From contig NW_004624742.1 in assembly GCF_000247695.1 (NCBI RefSeq), positions 2,901,495-2,965,494 of the forward strand: a stretch of DNA of 64,000 bases, given 5' to 3'. Positions 48,351-59,483 of this stretch are shown piece by piece. A model generated the notes under the pieces. That model saw only the letters and a list, made by a program, of their open reading frames with translations, was not told where the DNA came from and did no database searches. Position numbers and translations under genes: made by a program. This stretch comes from Heterocephalus glaber (lineage: Eukaryota; Chordata; Mammalia; Rodentia; Bathyergidae). Within the stretch, counting starts at the first letter, position 1. Every line of letters starts with the position of its first letter.

Positions 48351-49391
48351 GTTCTAAACCAGGGTCCTCAACCCCCAGACTCATCTGTGGCCTGTTGGGA
48401 ACTAGGCTACACAGCAGGAGATGAGCCACGGGTAAGTTGGCAAAGCTTAATCTATATTTATACCTGCTCCCCACCACTTGCATTACTGCTGGATCTCCAC
48501 CTCCTTTCAGATCAGTGGCTGCATTAGATTCTCACAGGAATATGAACCCTACTGTGAAATGCACATGCAAGGGACCTAGGTGGTATGTTCCTTGTGAGGG
48601 TCTAGTGCCTGATGATCTGAAGTGGAGCTGAGGTGGTGACACTAGCACTGGGGAGTGGCTGCAAATACAGATTAACATTGGCAGAGAAGTTTGACTGCAC
48701 AGAGACCCGCTTGCAGACTCATAAATTTGTTTAAATGAGATTTTCACTTAACTCTATCAGTGAGTGGCAAGTGACAATTAAGCTGTATCTGGTGGCAGGC
48801 TTTATAGTGGCAAGTGAGTTGCTGTACTTCAGTTGTGCAGTTGGATATAGTACCACTTCTGTCCATATTTCTTTCCTGCACTACCCACTTATCTCAGTCA
48901 CAATTTTGATAAGCTCACAAGCTAACCCTGATCAAAAGGAGTGAAAAACAAATGTCACTGGAAAGTTCATTTGAACAGGGGAGAGACCAGGAATAAACTG
49001 TCAACAACAACAACCTACTAACCAATGAAGCCATGAAACCTTCAAAATTGCTTCACAACATGTACACTAAGCACCCTGCATTAAAAGACAAGCCTTTGGA
49101 ATTTATCAAAAGAAAAAATGTTAACACAAGGAACAGAAGCAATTATTGAGAGCCATCACTTCATCAAATATGAGAATATGATTCTTAGCGGCTAACTGCA
49201 TGGCTAAAGCTAAGAAGCTGTTTACTATTGGTGAAGAGTTGATCCTGCCTGCTGCTCAGGACATTTGTCATGAACTTTTAAGAGAGGCTGCAGTTCAAAA
49301 GGCGGCATGCATTTCTCTTTTGGTTAGCACCATAACTAGACAAATTGATGAAAAAGAGGATATTTAGGCATAGATATTAGATAGGATTAAT

Positions 49392-49583
49392 GTGTCACTG
49401 TGGCACACAATCCAGGTGGACAAGTATACTGATGTTAACAACAAGGTTACAATACTTATTGTTGTACAATATAATTTTCAGGAGGATGTGCATAAAGATA
49501 GGTTTTGTGAACTTTTGTTGCCAACCAACACCACAGTTGCAGAACTATTCAAGTCTTTGAATGGTTACATTCAGGACAATTGA
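49392..49583 (+). pseudogene. hAT transposase core fragment (longest surviving ORF)
   Basis: A 63-codon remnant covering the region around the first catalytic Asp of the RNase-H-like fold (VDKYTDVNNKVT) and a LLLPTNTTVAELFKSLNGYI stretch typical of Charlie transposases. The family protein is usually over 500 residues, and stops bound this piece on both sides. It is part of the element at 48360-51057, not an independent gene. Confidence 0.8.
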
Positions 49584-50424
49584 ATTGATCATTTTGTGTT
49601 GGTATGGGTGTGCATAGAGCAGCTTGCATGACTGGATCTTTCTACTTTCACTACTCAGATCAAGAGGTCACTTCTGCATGTGAGTCTATGCACTGAGTCA
49701 GTCATAAAGAAATGCTGACTAGCCAAAACTTCCACCTGAACTTAACAACATTTTTCAGGATGTGATTAAAATTGTGAACCACATTAAAGTACATGTCCTT
49801 AACTCATGTCTGTTTGTGTGATATTGTGAGAGAATGGACACAGAGCACACATATCTCCTCTTATTCACAGAAATGAGATGCCTTTCTAAAAGAACAATGA
49901 CCAATGAGTTTTTGAGTTACAAAAGCTTCTCCAGACATTTCTTTTAGAAAACCAGGCACCACTAGTAACACATTTCAGAATGGGTTGCAAAACTTGCTTA
50001 GTTGTGCTACATAGACTTCCTGCTCAGTGAGCTTAATCTGTCATTTCAGAGGACAGTGAAAACTGTGTTCAAGTCAGCAGATAAAGTGGATGCAGTCAAA
50101 ACTAAACTAAAGCTATAAGGACAACGAGTGACTGCTGGTATTTTTGACATGCTTCAAACATTAGCAAAAATTTTGAAAGAGACTGAGCCAGGGCATTCTT
50201 TCTTCCAGCTGGTGCATTCTCTTCCATCTCAACTTTCAAAAGAGTTTGAGCATTATTTCCCAGCCATAAAAGATCCCTAAACTGAGAAGGATAGATTCAA
50301 ATACATTTGTAAATAAGCCAGGTGAACGACTTCTGTCTGTGCCAGAGGAGGATAAACTGTTTTCAATTGCAAATACAGTGGCTTTAAGAGGGGGAAGGAG
50401 AAAAAAATTAAGATGTGTTATAAT

Positions 50425-50513
50425 GGGGCCGGGATTTAGCTCAGTGGCACCATACCTGCCTTGCAAACCCAAGGTCCTGAGTTCAATCCCTGGTACCACA
50501 AAAACAAAACAAA
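50425..50513 (+). mobile_element. ID SINE inside the Charlie element
   Basis: Body gggccgggatttagctcagt, then ggtcctgagttcaatccctg and an A-rich tail with C interruptions. It splits the transposase sequence just before the dimerisation domain. Confidence 0.92.
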
Positions 50514-51057
50514 ACCAAAAATTCTGTAATGTACATGTACCAGATCACCAAGAGGAAGGTAAGCATTAAATACTGTAAACATGTACTAATTGAAAAAAAA
50601 CTGAAAAAAATGAGTATGTTTGAGACAACTTCAAATCTCCATATGTTCTGGATTAAAGTCAAGGCAGAATATCCTGAGATTCCCAAAAAAGCCTGCTTTC
50701 ATTTCTAACATCCTATCTCTGTGAAGCAGGGCCTTTTGCAGTGACAGCAACCAAAATGAGATTTATGGAGTAGTCTGGACATAAGCAACACAATTTGAGT
50801 GTCACTGTCTCCTATAATCTCTGTATGGGACCATCTATTTGAAGGAAAACAAGCTTAGGGCTCCCACTGATTCTGCATTATTGTGAGTTGTATAATTAAT
50901 TCATTATATATTACTGTCTAATAATAGTAGAAATAAAATGCACAATAAATGTAATGCACTGAGTCATCCTGAAATCATCCCCCCAATCCCCACTATTTGT
51001 AGAAAAAACTGTCTTCCACAAAACCACTTCTGGTGACAAAAAGGTTGAGGATTGCTG

Positions 51058-51300
51058 TTCCATAGCACAGTAGGGTAACTGTGGTTGAAACAATTTATTG
51101 TATATTTCAAAATAGCTAGTAGAGTGGATTGAATGTTCCTAATATAAAGATATTTATGTTTCAAGTGATGTATCTGCCAATTTCCTTGGTCTGGTCATTT
51201 CATGTTGTATTCATATATTGAAATATCACAATGTATCCCATACATATATATATATAAAATTATTGTGGGTCAATTAAAATTTACAATGGCAATAGATTTG
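51058..51300 (+). mobile_element. LINE-1 3' UTR end, sense (L1M type)
   Basis: Order: atagcacagtagggtaactg, gtatatttcaaaatagctag, then atattgaaatatcacaatgt, and an attattgtgggtcaattaaa end. It begins exactly at the right end of the Charlie element. Confidence 0.75.
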
Positions 51301-52690
51301 TTGTAGTTTTTATTTTTAAAATAAAAGCCAAAACTTCAGGATCCATTAAATTAAACAGATCTAAGACTTTGAATGTGGAGTAGGAGGAAGTTTTGATTCT
51401 TCTACTGACTCATTGACAACATCTAAGTGCTTTATATTAAATATAAACGTTAAATCAAAAGTAGCCCAACCTTAGGATGGGTACTTACAAAGTACTATGC
51501 AGTGAGAGGAATAGTAACATACAAATTGATTGAGATCACCTCTACAGAGCTACTATCTTTTAAATTAGTGTCACCTTTATTAAATACTCAAAGTTATGAA
51601 CAAAATAGTTGAAAAGATTTATTCTGATGACATCAAAGAGCATGTGTCTGGCAAAACATTAAAATTTTGTACAAATTATATGCAGCTGTACAATTATTGT
51701 TGATTTATCCAGTGCCTTTGCATATGCATGTGTGTCTTAGTTTGAGTTACTCCAGAAACATATTTAGAAAGAACTTCATCTGAGAGGTGTCCTAGGAAAC
51801 ACCTGTGGATGAGAACAAATGACTGGGAAGGGATGACAGCCAAGGAAGGAAAGATGATCAAGTAAATGACCACCGTGGGCAACCAGAGCTAATCCTGCTG
51901 GGCAACTTTAGGAGCCAGCAGAGGAACTGTGGCTCGGTTATTTCTCCCAAGGGGAAATGAAACTGGAGTTTTATAACCAGCTCTATTGTTTAAGAGCTGT
52001 GGGGTGTGGGCAACGAGCCAAGTGGCCAGGCCCAGTAGACTTTGGAGGTTAGTGAAATCTCCCACTAAAGAAGTACAAGGACTGGCATGCATTTCAATGT
52101 TAATAAGCAGGCAGTGTGAGGAGGGCACTAGCAACATATTCTGCAATATTTTTCTAAAAACATTTTGAATAAAAATTGAATCAGATATTTGTAGTGACAG
52201 TAACCCAGCCTGCATGCCAGGATTCCATAGAGCCCAGTGTGAAGGCCATTGTCATATATTAGCATGGCAAATGAAGCCTTCTAGCATCTGACTTCTGTAA
52301 ATGATCTTTAGCATATTTCCTACCTTAATTTTGGTTAAGTTTCCAGTCCAGTAATGCAAATAAGCCATGCCTGTGGGCTCTAAGGCCTCCTAGGTGTGCA
52401 TGCTTCACCATGCACTGCTTCTGGTCATGATGTTCTCTTGCCCTGGGGGAACTTTTCTCTCCCTCTTACCTCCCTCATCCTTCCAGATTCAGGAAAGAAT
52501 AAAATCTACCTTAGAGCTTGTGGAAGACTTAGTGAGATGATGTATTGCTCAGTGGTAGTCATCTTCATGTTACCCGTCTGCCTGTCTATCTTGCCACCTG
52601 TCTAATGACCTGGAAGGCCTGCCCCAATATCTCTGGCCTGGGTTCACTTACTGGAATGATCTTCTGTCCTGTACGCATGCCCTCTGATGA
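51301..52690. other. Unassigned non-coding stretch
   Basis: No gene or confidently named repeat was seen. A 108-codon minus ORF (51889-52215) and an antiparallel 60-codon ORF have no motif. Confidence 0.4.
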
Positions 52691-52696
52691 TGTTAG

Positions 52697-52736
52697 CAGC
52701 TTCTTTTAGGGGTAGAAACAGCTTCTTTTAGGGGTC
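52697..52736. repeat. 22-bp tandem duplication
   Basis: The unit cagcttcttttaggggt is repeated once with a 22-bp period. Local duplication. Confidence 0.9.
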
Positions 52737-52739
52737 TAA

Positions 52740-53590
52740 CACCCCTTGCTGGCACAGTGCTAGGGCACAGTTAAGTGCTTCTGAGTAGAACTGAACTAAG
52801 TGCACTGTGGGAGGTCAGATGGGAAGAATGAGGGGTAATTGGACTCCTTGATGAGTACTGAGGAAAAAGAGGGCATGCAATCATGCTAACATGCTGCAGG
52901 GAGAAGTAAAAACACCTAAGGTTAAGGTGTTTACCCAGAGAAGTACAATGGAGAGTGGGAGACAGATGAGTCCTGTGTGACTCTAATTGCTTATGCCCGT
53001 GTCTGGCAAATAAAGCCCAAGTGTGCCAGTCATTTGGGGCTCTATGTCGAAGGGAGACAGGAGCTCTCTAGTCCCCCAGATTCTAACCTGTTTCTGTGTC
53101 TCTTTATTTTTCATCCTCATCACCCCTTGGTCAGATTTGAGCTGGCAGGCTGGTTCCTATGTCTTCAATGTTTGGAGGAATTCTGACGAAGGAGAAATTA
53201 TTTCAATCAGGGCATCCCAACAAGGCTTTTTTAGGTGGACCTTGTATAATACATGCACATATAATGATTGCTTTTTCCTTCTTCCTGGGGTGACTGTGAC
53301 TTAGTTTTTGTGCAAGACTGTTTTGCTCCTCTCTCTCATAGTAAGTCAGTTCACTGTTATCTTCACAGTCTCTCCCAGGTGTTGGGCACTATTCTCGGGG
53401 GTAGGATGCAGTGAAACACACGACAAGAGACCCATCTCAGAGCTTATGCTATATTGGAAGGTATAAAATATACCATTATTCCCCTGGGCCAGCCTCTGTT
53501 GCCTGCAGGATCTGAAAGATCTGGAAAACATGTGGTTTATCAGGGCCTGGCTGATGGAAATGTCAGGCAGTTTAGATAAAGACACCAGGG
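52740..53590. other. Unassigned non-coding stretch
   Basis: No gene or named repeat was seen. Overlapping ORFs in two frames at 52977-53304 have no recognisable motif. Confidence 0.4.
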
Positions 53591-53594
53591 CAAA

Positions 53595-54598
53595 GATTCC
53601 AGCCAAAGGAGATCAAAGACAGCTATAATTTAAAAAGCTTCTGCACAGCAAAAGAAACAATCAACCGAATGAAGAGACTATCCTCAAAATGGGAAAAAAT
53701 TGCCAGCTACTCTTCAGACAGAGGACTAATATCTAGAATATATATATATATAAAGAACCCAAAAAATTAGACCCCAAAGGACACAATCAAAAAATGGGCA
53801 ACTGAAATGAATAGACACTTCTCAGAAGTACAAATGGCCAATAAGTACATGAAAAACTGTTCAGCATCTTTGGCAACTACAGAAATGTAAGTCAAAACAA
53901 TACTGAGAATCTATCTTACTCCAGTAAGAATGGCAATCATCAAGGATTCAAGAAGAAATGATGACAACCCTGTGGGGAAAGAGAACAATTCTACACTGTT
54001 GATGGGAATGTAAACCAGTACAATCATTGTATAAATTGGTATGGAGGTCCCTCAAAAAAAACTAAAATTAAAAATTCCACTTGACCCAACTATACCTCTC
54101 TTAGGTATCTTCCCAAAATATTCAAGTCATCTTATTACAGTGATACATGCATACTCATGTTTATAGCAGCACAATTCACAAAGGCTCAATTATGAAAGTG
54201 TATGCCTATCAACAGATGAATGGAAAAAAGAAAATGTTTTATATATATAAATTTCTCAACCATAAAGAGAATAAATTCGAATCATTTGTAGGAAAATGGA
54301 TGGCTCTTGAGTTCGTAATGCTAAGTGAAATAAATCAGACACAGAAGATTAATAAGTATCACATGATTTCTCTTACATGAAAAAGCCCAAATATAAATCA
54401 CTTAAAGAGCAAATAAAGGAGAGTTGGTAAGAAATAGAGAAGTAGAGTTTTAGGAGATGGAAAAAGGATCAGGGGAAGGAGGAAAACGCAAAATATGATC
54501 AAGATGTGATATGTGTATGTACCAAATATTCAGTATAAGTGTAATCAGTATGTATTGCAAACATACTAATAAAAATAAACTTAAAAAAGAAAACATAT
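53595..54598 (+). mobile_element. LINE-1 3' end, sense
   Basis: ORF2 tail (ggagatcaaagacagctata, agcttctgcacagcaaaaga, aatgggcaactgaaatgaat) followed by a 3' UTR ending acttaaaaaagaaaacat. Less decayed than the other L1 copies, but the frame is broken by stops. The 77-codon ORF at 54147-54380 is part of it. Confidence 0.88.
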
Positions 54599-54739
54599 TA
54601 AGCACTTTACTGTGGTCTGAATATGGAGGTCGCAAAGAAATATAAGCCCTTTCCTACTTGTAAAGATTTGCTGTGTAGAAAGGGAAAATAAAGTTAAGTC
54701 TCAGGTATCATGGGGGGATTTTCAGCTCTGATGACCATT

Positions 54740-56125
54740 CAGGTAATAATTTTAAAAATCTTTTGTATTTTGTAATAATTATGAATTCAAAGGGAATTGC
54801 AAAAAATATTATAATGAGGTCCTGGGTACTCTTCATCAAATTTTCTCCGATGCTAACATTTGCATAATTATAGAAAAATATGACCACCAGGAAGTTGATG
54901 TTAGTATAATACACAGCCCTTATTCAGGTTTCACTAGTTTTTCATAAGATTCTTTGCAGTCTTGTCACATGTAAATTTATATAACAATCACCACAATCAA
55001 GACATAGAACTGTTCCATCACTTCAAAAATATCCCTGGTGGTATAGCTTTGTAGTCCACACAAACCACCTTACCCTCAATCCCTGACCCGAGTATTGTTG
55101 AATATGAGAGATTGTTATATATTCTGGATACAAGTCCTTTGTCATATGTGATTTGCAAGTATTTTCTACTAGTCTATAGCATGTTTTCTCATCTTTTACA
55201 GGGTATTTCACAGAGAAAAATATTTTAATTTTGATGCAGTACAACTTGCCATTTTTTATGGATTATGCTTTTAATGTCATGTTTAAGAACTTTTCGCCTT
55301 GCCCTAGGTCCTAAAGATTTTCTTCTAAAACTTTTATAGTTTTACATGTTATATTTAAATCTATGATCTATTTTGGGTTCATTTTGTATAAGATGTGAGT
55401 TATACATCAAAATGATTTTGTTCTAGACAATTCTCCCTCCACTGATTTCCTTTTTTCAAAATCAGCCTACTGTATATGTGTGGTTTTATTGCTGGTTTCT
55501 ACTCTTCTGTACCATTAATCTACCCATCCACTATATACATTGTCTTGATTACTGTAGCTATATAACAAATCTTAATTGGACGGAGTGATTGCTACCACCC
55601 TTATTTTCTAAAATTGTTTTAACTACTCTAACTAATAAATTTAATATTAATCTTTTCTAAGTATATAAAAATATCTTGCTGGGGTTCTGATAGGAATTGT
55701 GTTAAACTAATAGAACAATTTCAGGAGAATTGACATCATCACTATGTTGAATGTTTTAATCCATGAACAAAATATACTTTTCTGTTTGTTTACAACTTCT
55801 TTAATTTCTCTCATCATCACATTTTAATGGGGTTCAGCCGTCCTGTATACATTTTGTTAGAATTATACCTACAAATTTTATTAAGGAGGTGCTGTAAATG
55901 ATAGTGTGCTTTTGGTTTTGATGTCCATCTGGTCTTTGACAGCATACAGAAATACAATTGGGTTTTGTATGCTGATTTTTTATTCAGCAAACTTATTAAA
56001 TAAACTATTAGTTTTGAAAGAGTTTTGTTTGTATGTTTTTCTTCTTTCAGGTTCCTTGGGATGTTCTCCGTATGGCATTATGTCACTGACAAATAAGGAA
56101 ATTTTATTTCTTCTTTTTTAATTGT
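54740..56125 (-). mobile_element. LINE-1 3' half, antisense (L1M type)
   Basis: In minus-strand order it shows decayed ORF2 reverse-transcriptase/C-terminal sequence (about 56120-55050) and then the 3' UTR (about 55000-54750). Plus-strand landmarks are ctggatacaagtcctttgtc, ctgtagctatataacaaatc and atagaacaatttcaggagaa. Old and non-coding. Confidence 0.85.
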
Positions 56126-57960
56126 ATGCCATCATGATAGCACTATTAACTGTGAGGCTCATCCAGGTCCCTCCAAAAATAAATCCCAAATCACTGTTTT
56201 TATGTTCGTTTCTAGACTATTTCCCGCTTCTTCACTGTGAGCACAGGGAACACAGAGTTATTCTTACAGTAGATCAAGCAACTATTATTAGGGAAAACAT
56301 CTGGAAAGAATAAGACACATTTCACAGCCAAAAAGGAAGGACTAGGGAAAATTTCTCATCATGTCTTCTCCATGAACAAGGGTCACTGAAGGGTGACTCT
56401 GTGGACTGTGTGTTCCCTTAGGTGAGGGCCACCCCAGGCTTAGGGGTGGCCTTCTCAAATGCACCCAGGGAAATGAGTAACTTTTCCCACCATCACCAGG
56501 AAGCCAGGAACTGGCACAATAAAGAACCAGCCCCTCACTCCTTTGTCTTTGGTTCTTTCTGCTGTTGATGAAAGATTTCAGTCAAGACACATAGGCGCAT
56601 GCAGAAATACAGGTAGAGTTTATAGTACAGCAGAGGTAGAGAGGCATATGCCTTATGCCTTCATGTGAGGTGGGCAGTGCCATGAAGGCATCCGTACCAA
56701 GTGCAAGTTTGGATATCTTCTTATGTACATAAGAGTTACTCCTGGCTTCAGGAAACTATGCTGATTATCATTATTTCATTTTCATAATGTATGCCTTTAT
56801 TAATATTTTTCTTAGCAGTTACTTTGGAATGTTGATATCTCAAAAATGTCTTCCTTGTTCTTTTCAGATGGTCAATGTTCCCTGAAGGGGCCTTAGTCAT
56901 AGAAAACTTACGAAAGAAATTTATGAAAGTTGAGTTCTAATCTGAATCAGGTTTCAGCCCAAGGCAAGAAGGTCTTTAAAGAATGTTCCTCTTCCTGGTA
57001 TCATTGGGCCAGGAACCAGGAAAGCTGTGACAATCAGGAAAGCTGGTTTCCTTTTCACAAAGCTGGTTTCCTTTTCCTTTCGTTTCGGAAATGGATGGCC
57101 AGGTAGTCAGGTATGGGAATGAATGCGTACCACGTGTAACCTTAAAATGTCCTGCTCTGTGGGATTGCCTTGGGTCTGAGATGTAAAAAATGATTATAAA
57201 TGTATTATACATTGAGGCTTTTGTTTCTTCAATTAACTGTAATTGCCATCGCATGCTATTTTGGACTCCTCTTTGTTTCTTAGGCCTGCTATGATCTACC
57301 TCCCTAACAACTCCACTGGCCAAGGTTGGACCCTCGTTTCTCAGGCTGGGACAGAGACCGAGTCTGAGGAAAGGATGGAGTGAGGCTTGAAAGCTGGAGA
57401 CAGTCTCCCCTCATCCTGCATCCAAAGGTGCGTTTTCAGTGGATACGTGTGGGTTATCACTGCTTCCTTTACATATGAGCTGAGAAAACAGCTCCTATGG
57501 TGTCCTGTAGGCCAAGTATTTAGGTGTAGTTGCAGAAAAGGAAAATAAAAAAATGGTGCTTGCCTTCTTCTCCAGTGTTAACAAATCTGTGTGAAAAGGA
57601 AAATTATAACAAAAGCAATACAGAAAGAATATCTCAAAATCAAGTCAGTAGGATATTGCAGAAGCAGGACTTCATTCCAGCTGCTACCTGGAATGTGAAC
57701 TTTGGTTTTCTCCAACCTTTGGCAAAAGGCATCTGGGACCACCTAAACAACTGAACTGTTATACTGTGCCCAGAGACTCAAGGTACATATCAAGAGGTCA
57801 TGGGACACTTGTCTTATGAACATTTCCATTCTGTTCATACATTCTTTATCTTGTATCAGTCTCTTAGCCCCGTTTCCTTTTCAACATCTAGTAGCCCATA
57901 TAAGCCTCCACTTTTCCTTCCTTTTTCAGAACATTGATTCAAACTTATCTGACACTGGAA
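56126..57960. other. Unassigned stretch, possibly LTR-derived in part
   Basis: I could not name a repeat. A gcacaataaagaaccagccc segment at about 56515 has an AATAAA signal in an LTR-like setting. A 115-codon minus ORF lies at 56976-57323 without a known domain. The 20-bp tandem repeat at 57039-57077 falls here. Confidence 0.35.
57039..57086 (-). promoter_or_regulatory. Tandem ISRE/IRF-like motifs (candidate)
   Basis: A 20-bp unit, aaagctggtttccttttcac, is repeated in tandem. Each copy carries TTTCCTTTTC (57047-57056 and 57067-57076), whose complement GAAAAGGAAA fits the IRF/ISRE half-site rule GAAANNGAAA. A looser CTTTCGTTTC follows at 57077-57086. Two sites 20 bp apart would lie on nearly the same DNA face. 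Regulatory activity is inferred, not shown. Confidence 0.3.
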
Positions 57961-58057
57961 CTGCACGGCCTAGGCACACTTGCAGTTGTGTAACTGTCCA
58001 CGAGGCACAGTCGCAGTTGGGAATGGACCCCCCCACTGCTGAGCAGCTCCTATTGCC

Positions 58058-58733
58058 ATGTCACAAGGCAAGGTCTCCAAGCTGCAGGAGGAGGACCTGC
58101 AGGGCTACTGGCAGTTCAGCAATACAGTAACAAGAATAGGAGCAGTGTTCCAGCCTTAGTTTCCATTTATAAAGGTGACATGAAAAAAACACCACTAGGT
58201 TCTCAGCACAAATCTGGACGAAGTAGCTCCAAGAATTCTCACTGTGACAGCCCACCTCACTCACAGATACTAATAGAGCATCTGAAACAGATGTATAAAG
58301 CATGGGAGAAAAAAACAGCTTAGTCTGAGGAAGACCATATTGAAAGAAGAAAAGATGTTTAAAGCATCATGAAGAAAAACAGATTGGATATGGGATTGGT
58401 TAAGTGGCCAGAAAATATATCCCCTACGGAGTTCCTCTTTAAATCCCCCAAGTACATGGCTACTCAGGATGACAAACATGAGTATTAGAAAGAAAAGGGA
58501 CATTTTTCTCAGCATAATTTCTAAAGGATTTTCTTCTGCCTCTGCTGCTGTCTCATCTACCAGCCATTAGATTGAGGATCTACATTGGAAGATGTCTGAC
58601 AATCCCCACTAGCACTCTTTTTTTTTTTTTTTTTTTTTTTTGGTACCGGGGATTGAACTCAGGACCTTGTGCTTTCAAGGCAGGTGCTGGAACAACTGAG
58701 CTAAATCCCCGGCATCCCACTAGCACTCTTTGA
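58058..58733 (+). pseudogene. BNIP3P: BNIP3 processed pseudogene
   Basis: BNIP3 is a BH3-like outer-mitochondrial-membrane mitophagy receptor that binds LC3/GABARAP. This copy is intronless and colinear with the mRNA. It starts at the equivalent of the native ATG (58058), then encodes [44 protein letters not shown] and a decayed transmembrane region (IYIGRC), and ends at TGA 58731. Recognisable 5' UTR lies upstream (from about 57985) and 3' UTR downstream to at least 58920, perhaps to 59.5 kb. Lesions: a deletion after the LIR tryptophan, frameshifts, an in-frame TAG at 58321, loss of two transmembrane glycines (GLG to RLR), and an ID SINE in the last codons. It cannot make BNIP3. The parent gene is elsewhere. 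Confidence 0.93.
58621..58715 (-). mobile_element. ID SINE in the BNIP3 pseudogene, with TSD
   Basis: Poly-T of about 20, then ggtaccggggattgaactca and a ctgagctaaatccccggc end. Flanked by a perfect 16-bp duplication cccactagcactcttt at 58605-58620 and 58716-58731, which duplicates the last codons of the BNIP3 frame. Confidence 0.96.
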
Positions 58734-59048
58734 TGAAGAATTGGACCCAAATTTGCTCACATGGTGGGAATTTATGTCTGAGCTTGTGACAGCTAACTTG
58801 ATCTATCATGATCCTTGGCTGACTGCACCACTTATTTGTTCTGTAAATACTGTGTTCCTGATTAGTAAAATGAAAGAATAGACACTAAGATCTGTAATTT
58901 TACATATGGGATCAATTAATAAGCATGACAGACTAATATCTACTGTAAAAATTTGGCAGTAAATTTTCTTTGGCTACTAGGTATAAATAGATAAATAATT
59001 TTAATATACTAGTCATGATGTTTGTAGCATTTAAAAATGTGTAACCTT

Positions 59049-59130
59049 GGGATGGGGATTTAGCTCAGTGGTGCCACTGCCTGCCTCACAAGCACAAGGT
59101 CTCGAGTTCAATCCCTGGTGCCAAAAAAAA
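59049..59130 (+). mobile_element. ID SINE with TSD
   Basis: Body gggatggggatttagctcag, then gttcaatccctggtgcc and an A tail. Flanked by aatgtgtaacctt (59036-59048) and aatttgtaacctt (59131-59143), one mismatch. Confidence 0.94.
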
Positions 59131-59169
59131 AATTTGTAACCTTAATTCAGTTAAAACATTTTATATTTC

Positions 59170-59238
59170 TTTCTCCTTTTTTTGGTACCTTGCGCTTGCA
59201 AAGCAGGCCGCAGAACCACTGAGCTAAATCCCCAGCCC
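59170..59238 (-). mobile_element. ID SINE with internal deletion and TSD
   Basis: Flanked by a perfect 17-bp duplication aaaacattttatatttc at 59153-59169 and 59239-59255. The body reads ggtacc directly into ttgcgcttgc, so about 20 bp including the B-box complement are missing, probably by slippage between two ACC-containing repeats. Confidence 0.93.
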
Positions 59239-59406
59239 AAAACATTTTATATTTCAAAGAATGAATAACATTGATATTAAAATCACTACATTAAGGGGTT
59301 TGTCCAAAAGAAATATTCTGGCTTTATAATCACACTATTGTAGAAAGTACATTTAATTTAGATGGATGCAGATTATCTGTAAAGACCAATTATACAAATT
59401 ATTCTT

Positions 59407-59472
59407 TTTTTCTTTTTTCTGGTACCAGGGATAGAACTCAGAACTTTGTCCTTGCAAGGCAGGTACAGTGAC
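59407..59472 (-). mobile_element. ID SINE, 5'-truncated, with TSD
   Basis: Begins ctggtaccagggatagaact and ends at ggcaggtacagtgac, lacking the gagctaaatccc part. Flanked by aaattattctt (59396-59406) and aaattgttctt (59473-59483), one mismatch. Confidence 0.88.
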
Positions 59473-59483
59473 AAATTGTTCTT

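Larger units (their letters stand above)
48360..51057 (+). mobile_element. hAT-Charlie DNA transposon, near full length, dead
   Basis: The ends are inverted repeats: cagggtcctcaaccc at 48360 and the complement of ggttgaggattgctg ending at 51057. The interior on the plus strand is a decayed hAT transposase of the type domesticated in GTF2IRD2 and ZBED genes. Peptide patches in order include KPSKLLHNMYTKHPALKDK (about 49040), a VDKYTDV patch in the RNase-H-like core (about 49420), KETEPGHSFFQLVHSLP (about 50180), and a C-terminal dimerisation-domain patch FWIKVKAEYPEIPKKA (about 50640). Stops and frameshifts occur throughout. An ID SINE lies inside at 50425-50513. Candidate 8-bp duplications ttctaaac and ttccatag flank it (5 of 8 match). 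Charlie8 is my best guess at subfamily. Confidence 0.85.

Noticed and set aside
56976..57323. 115-codon minus-strand ORF as a possible retroviral protein
   Set aside because: No retroviral motif was seen; kept only as an unassigned stretch.
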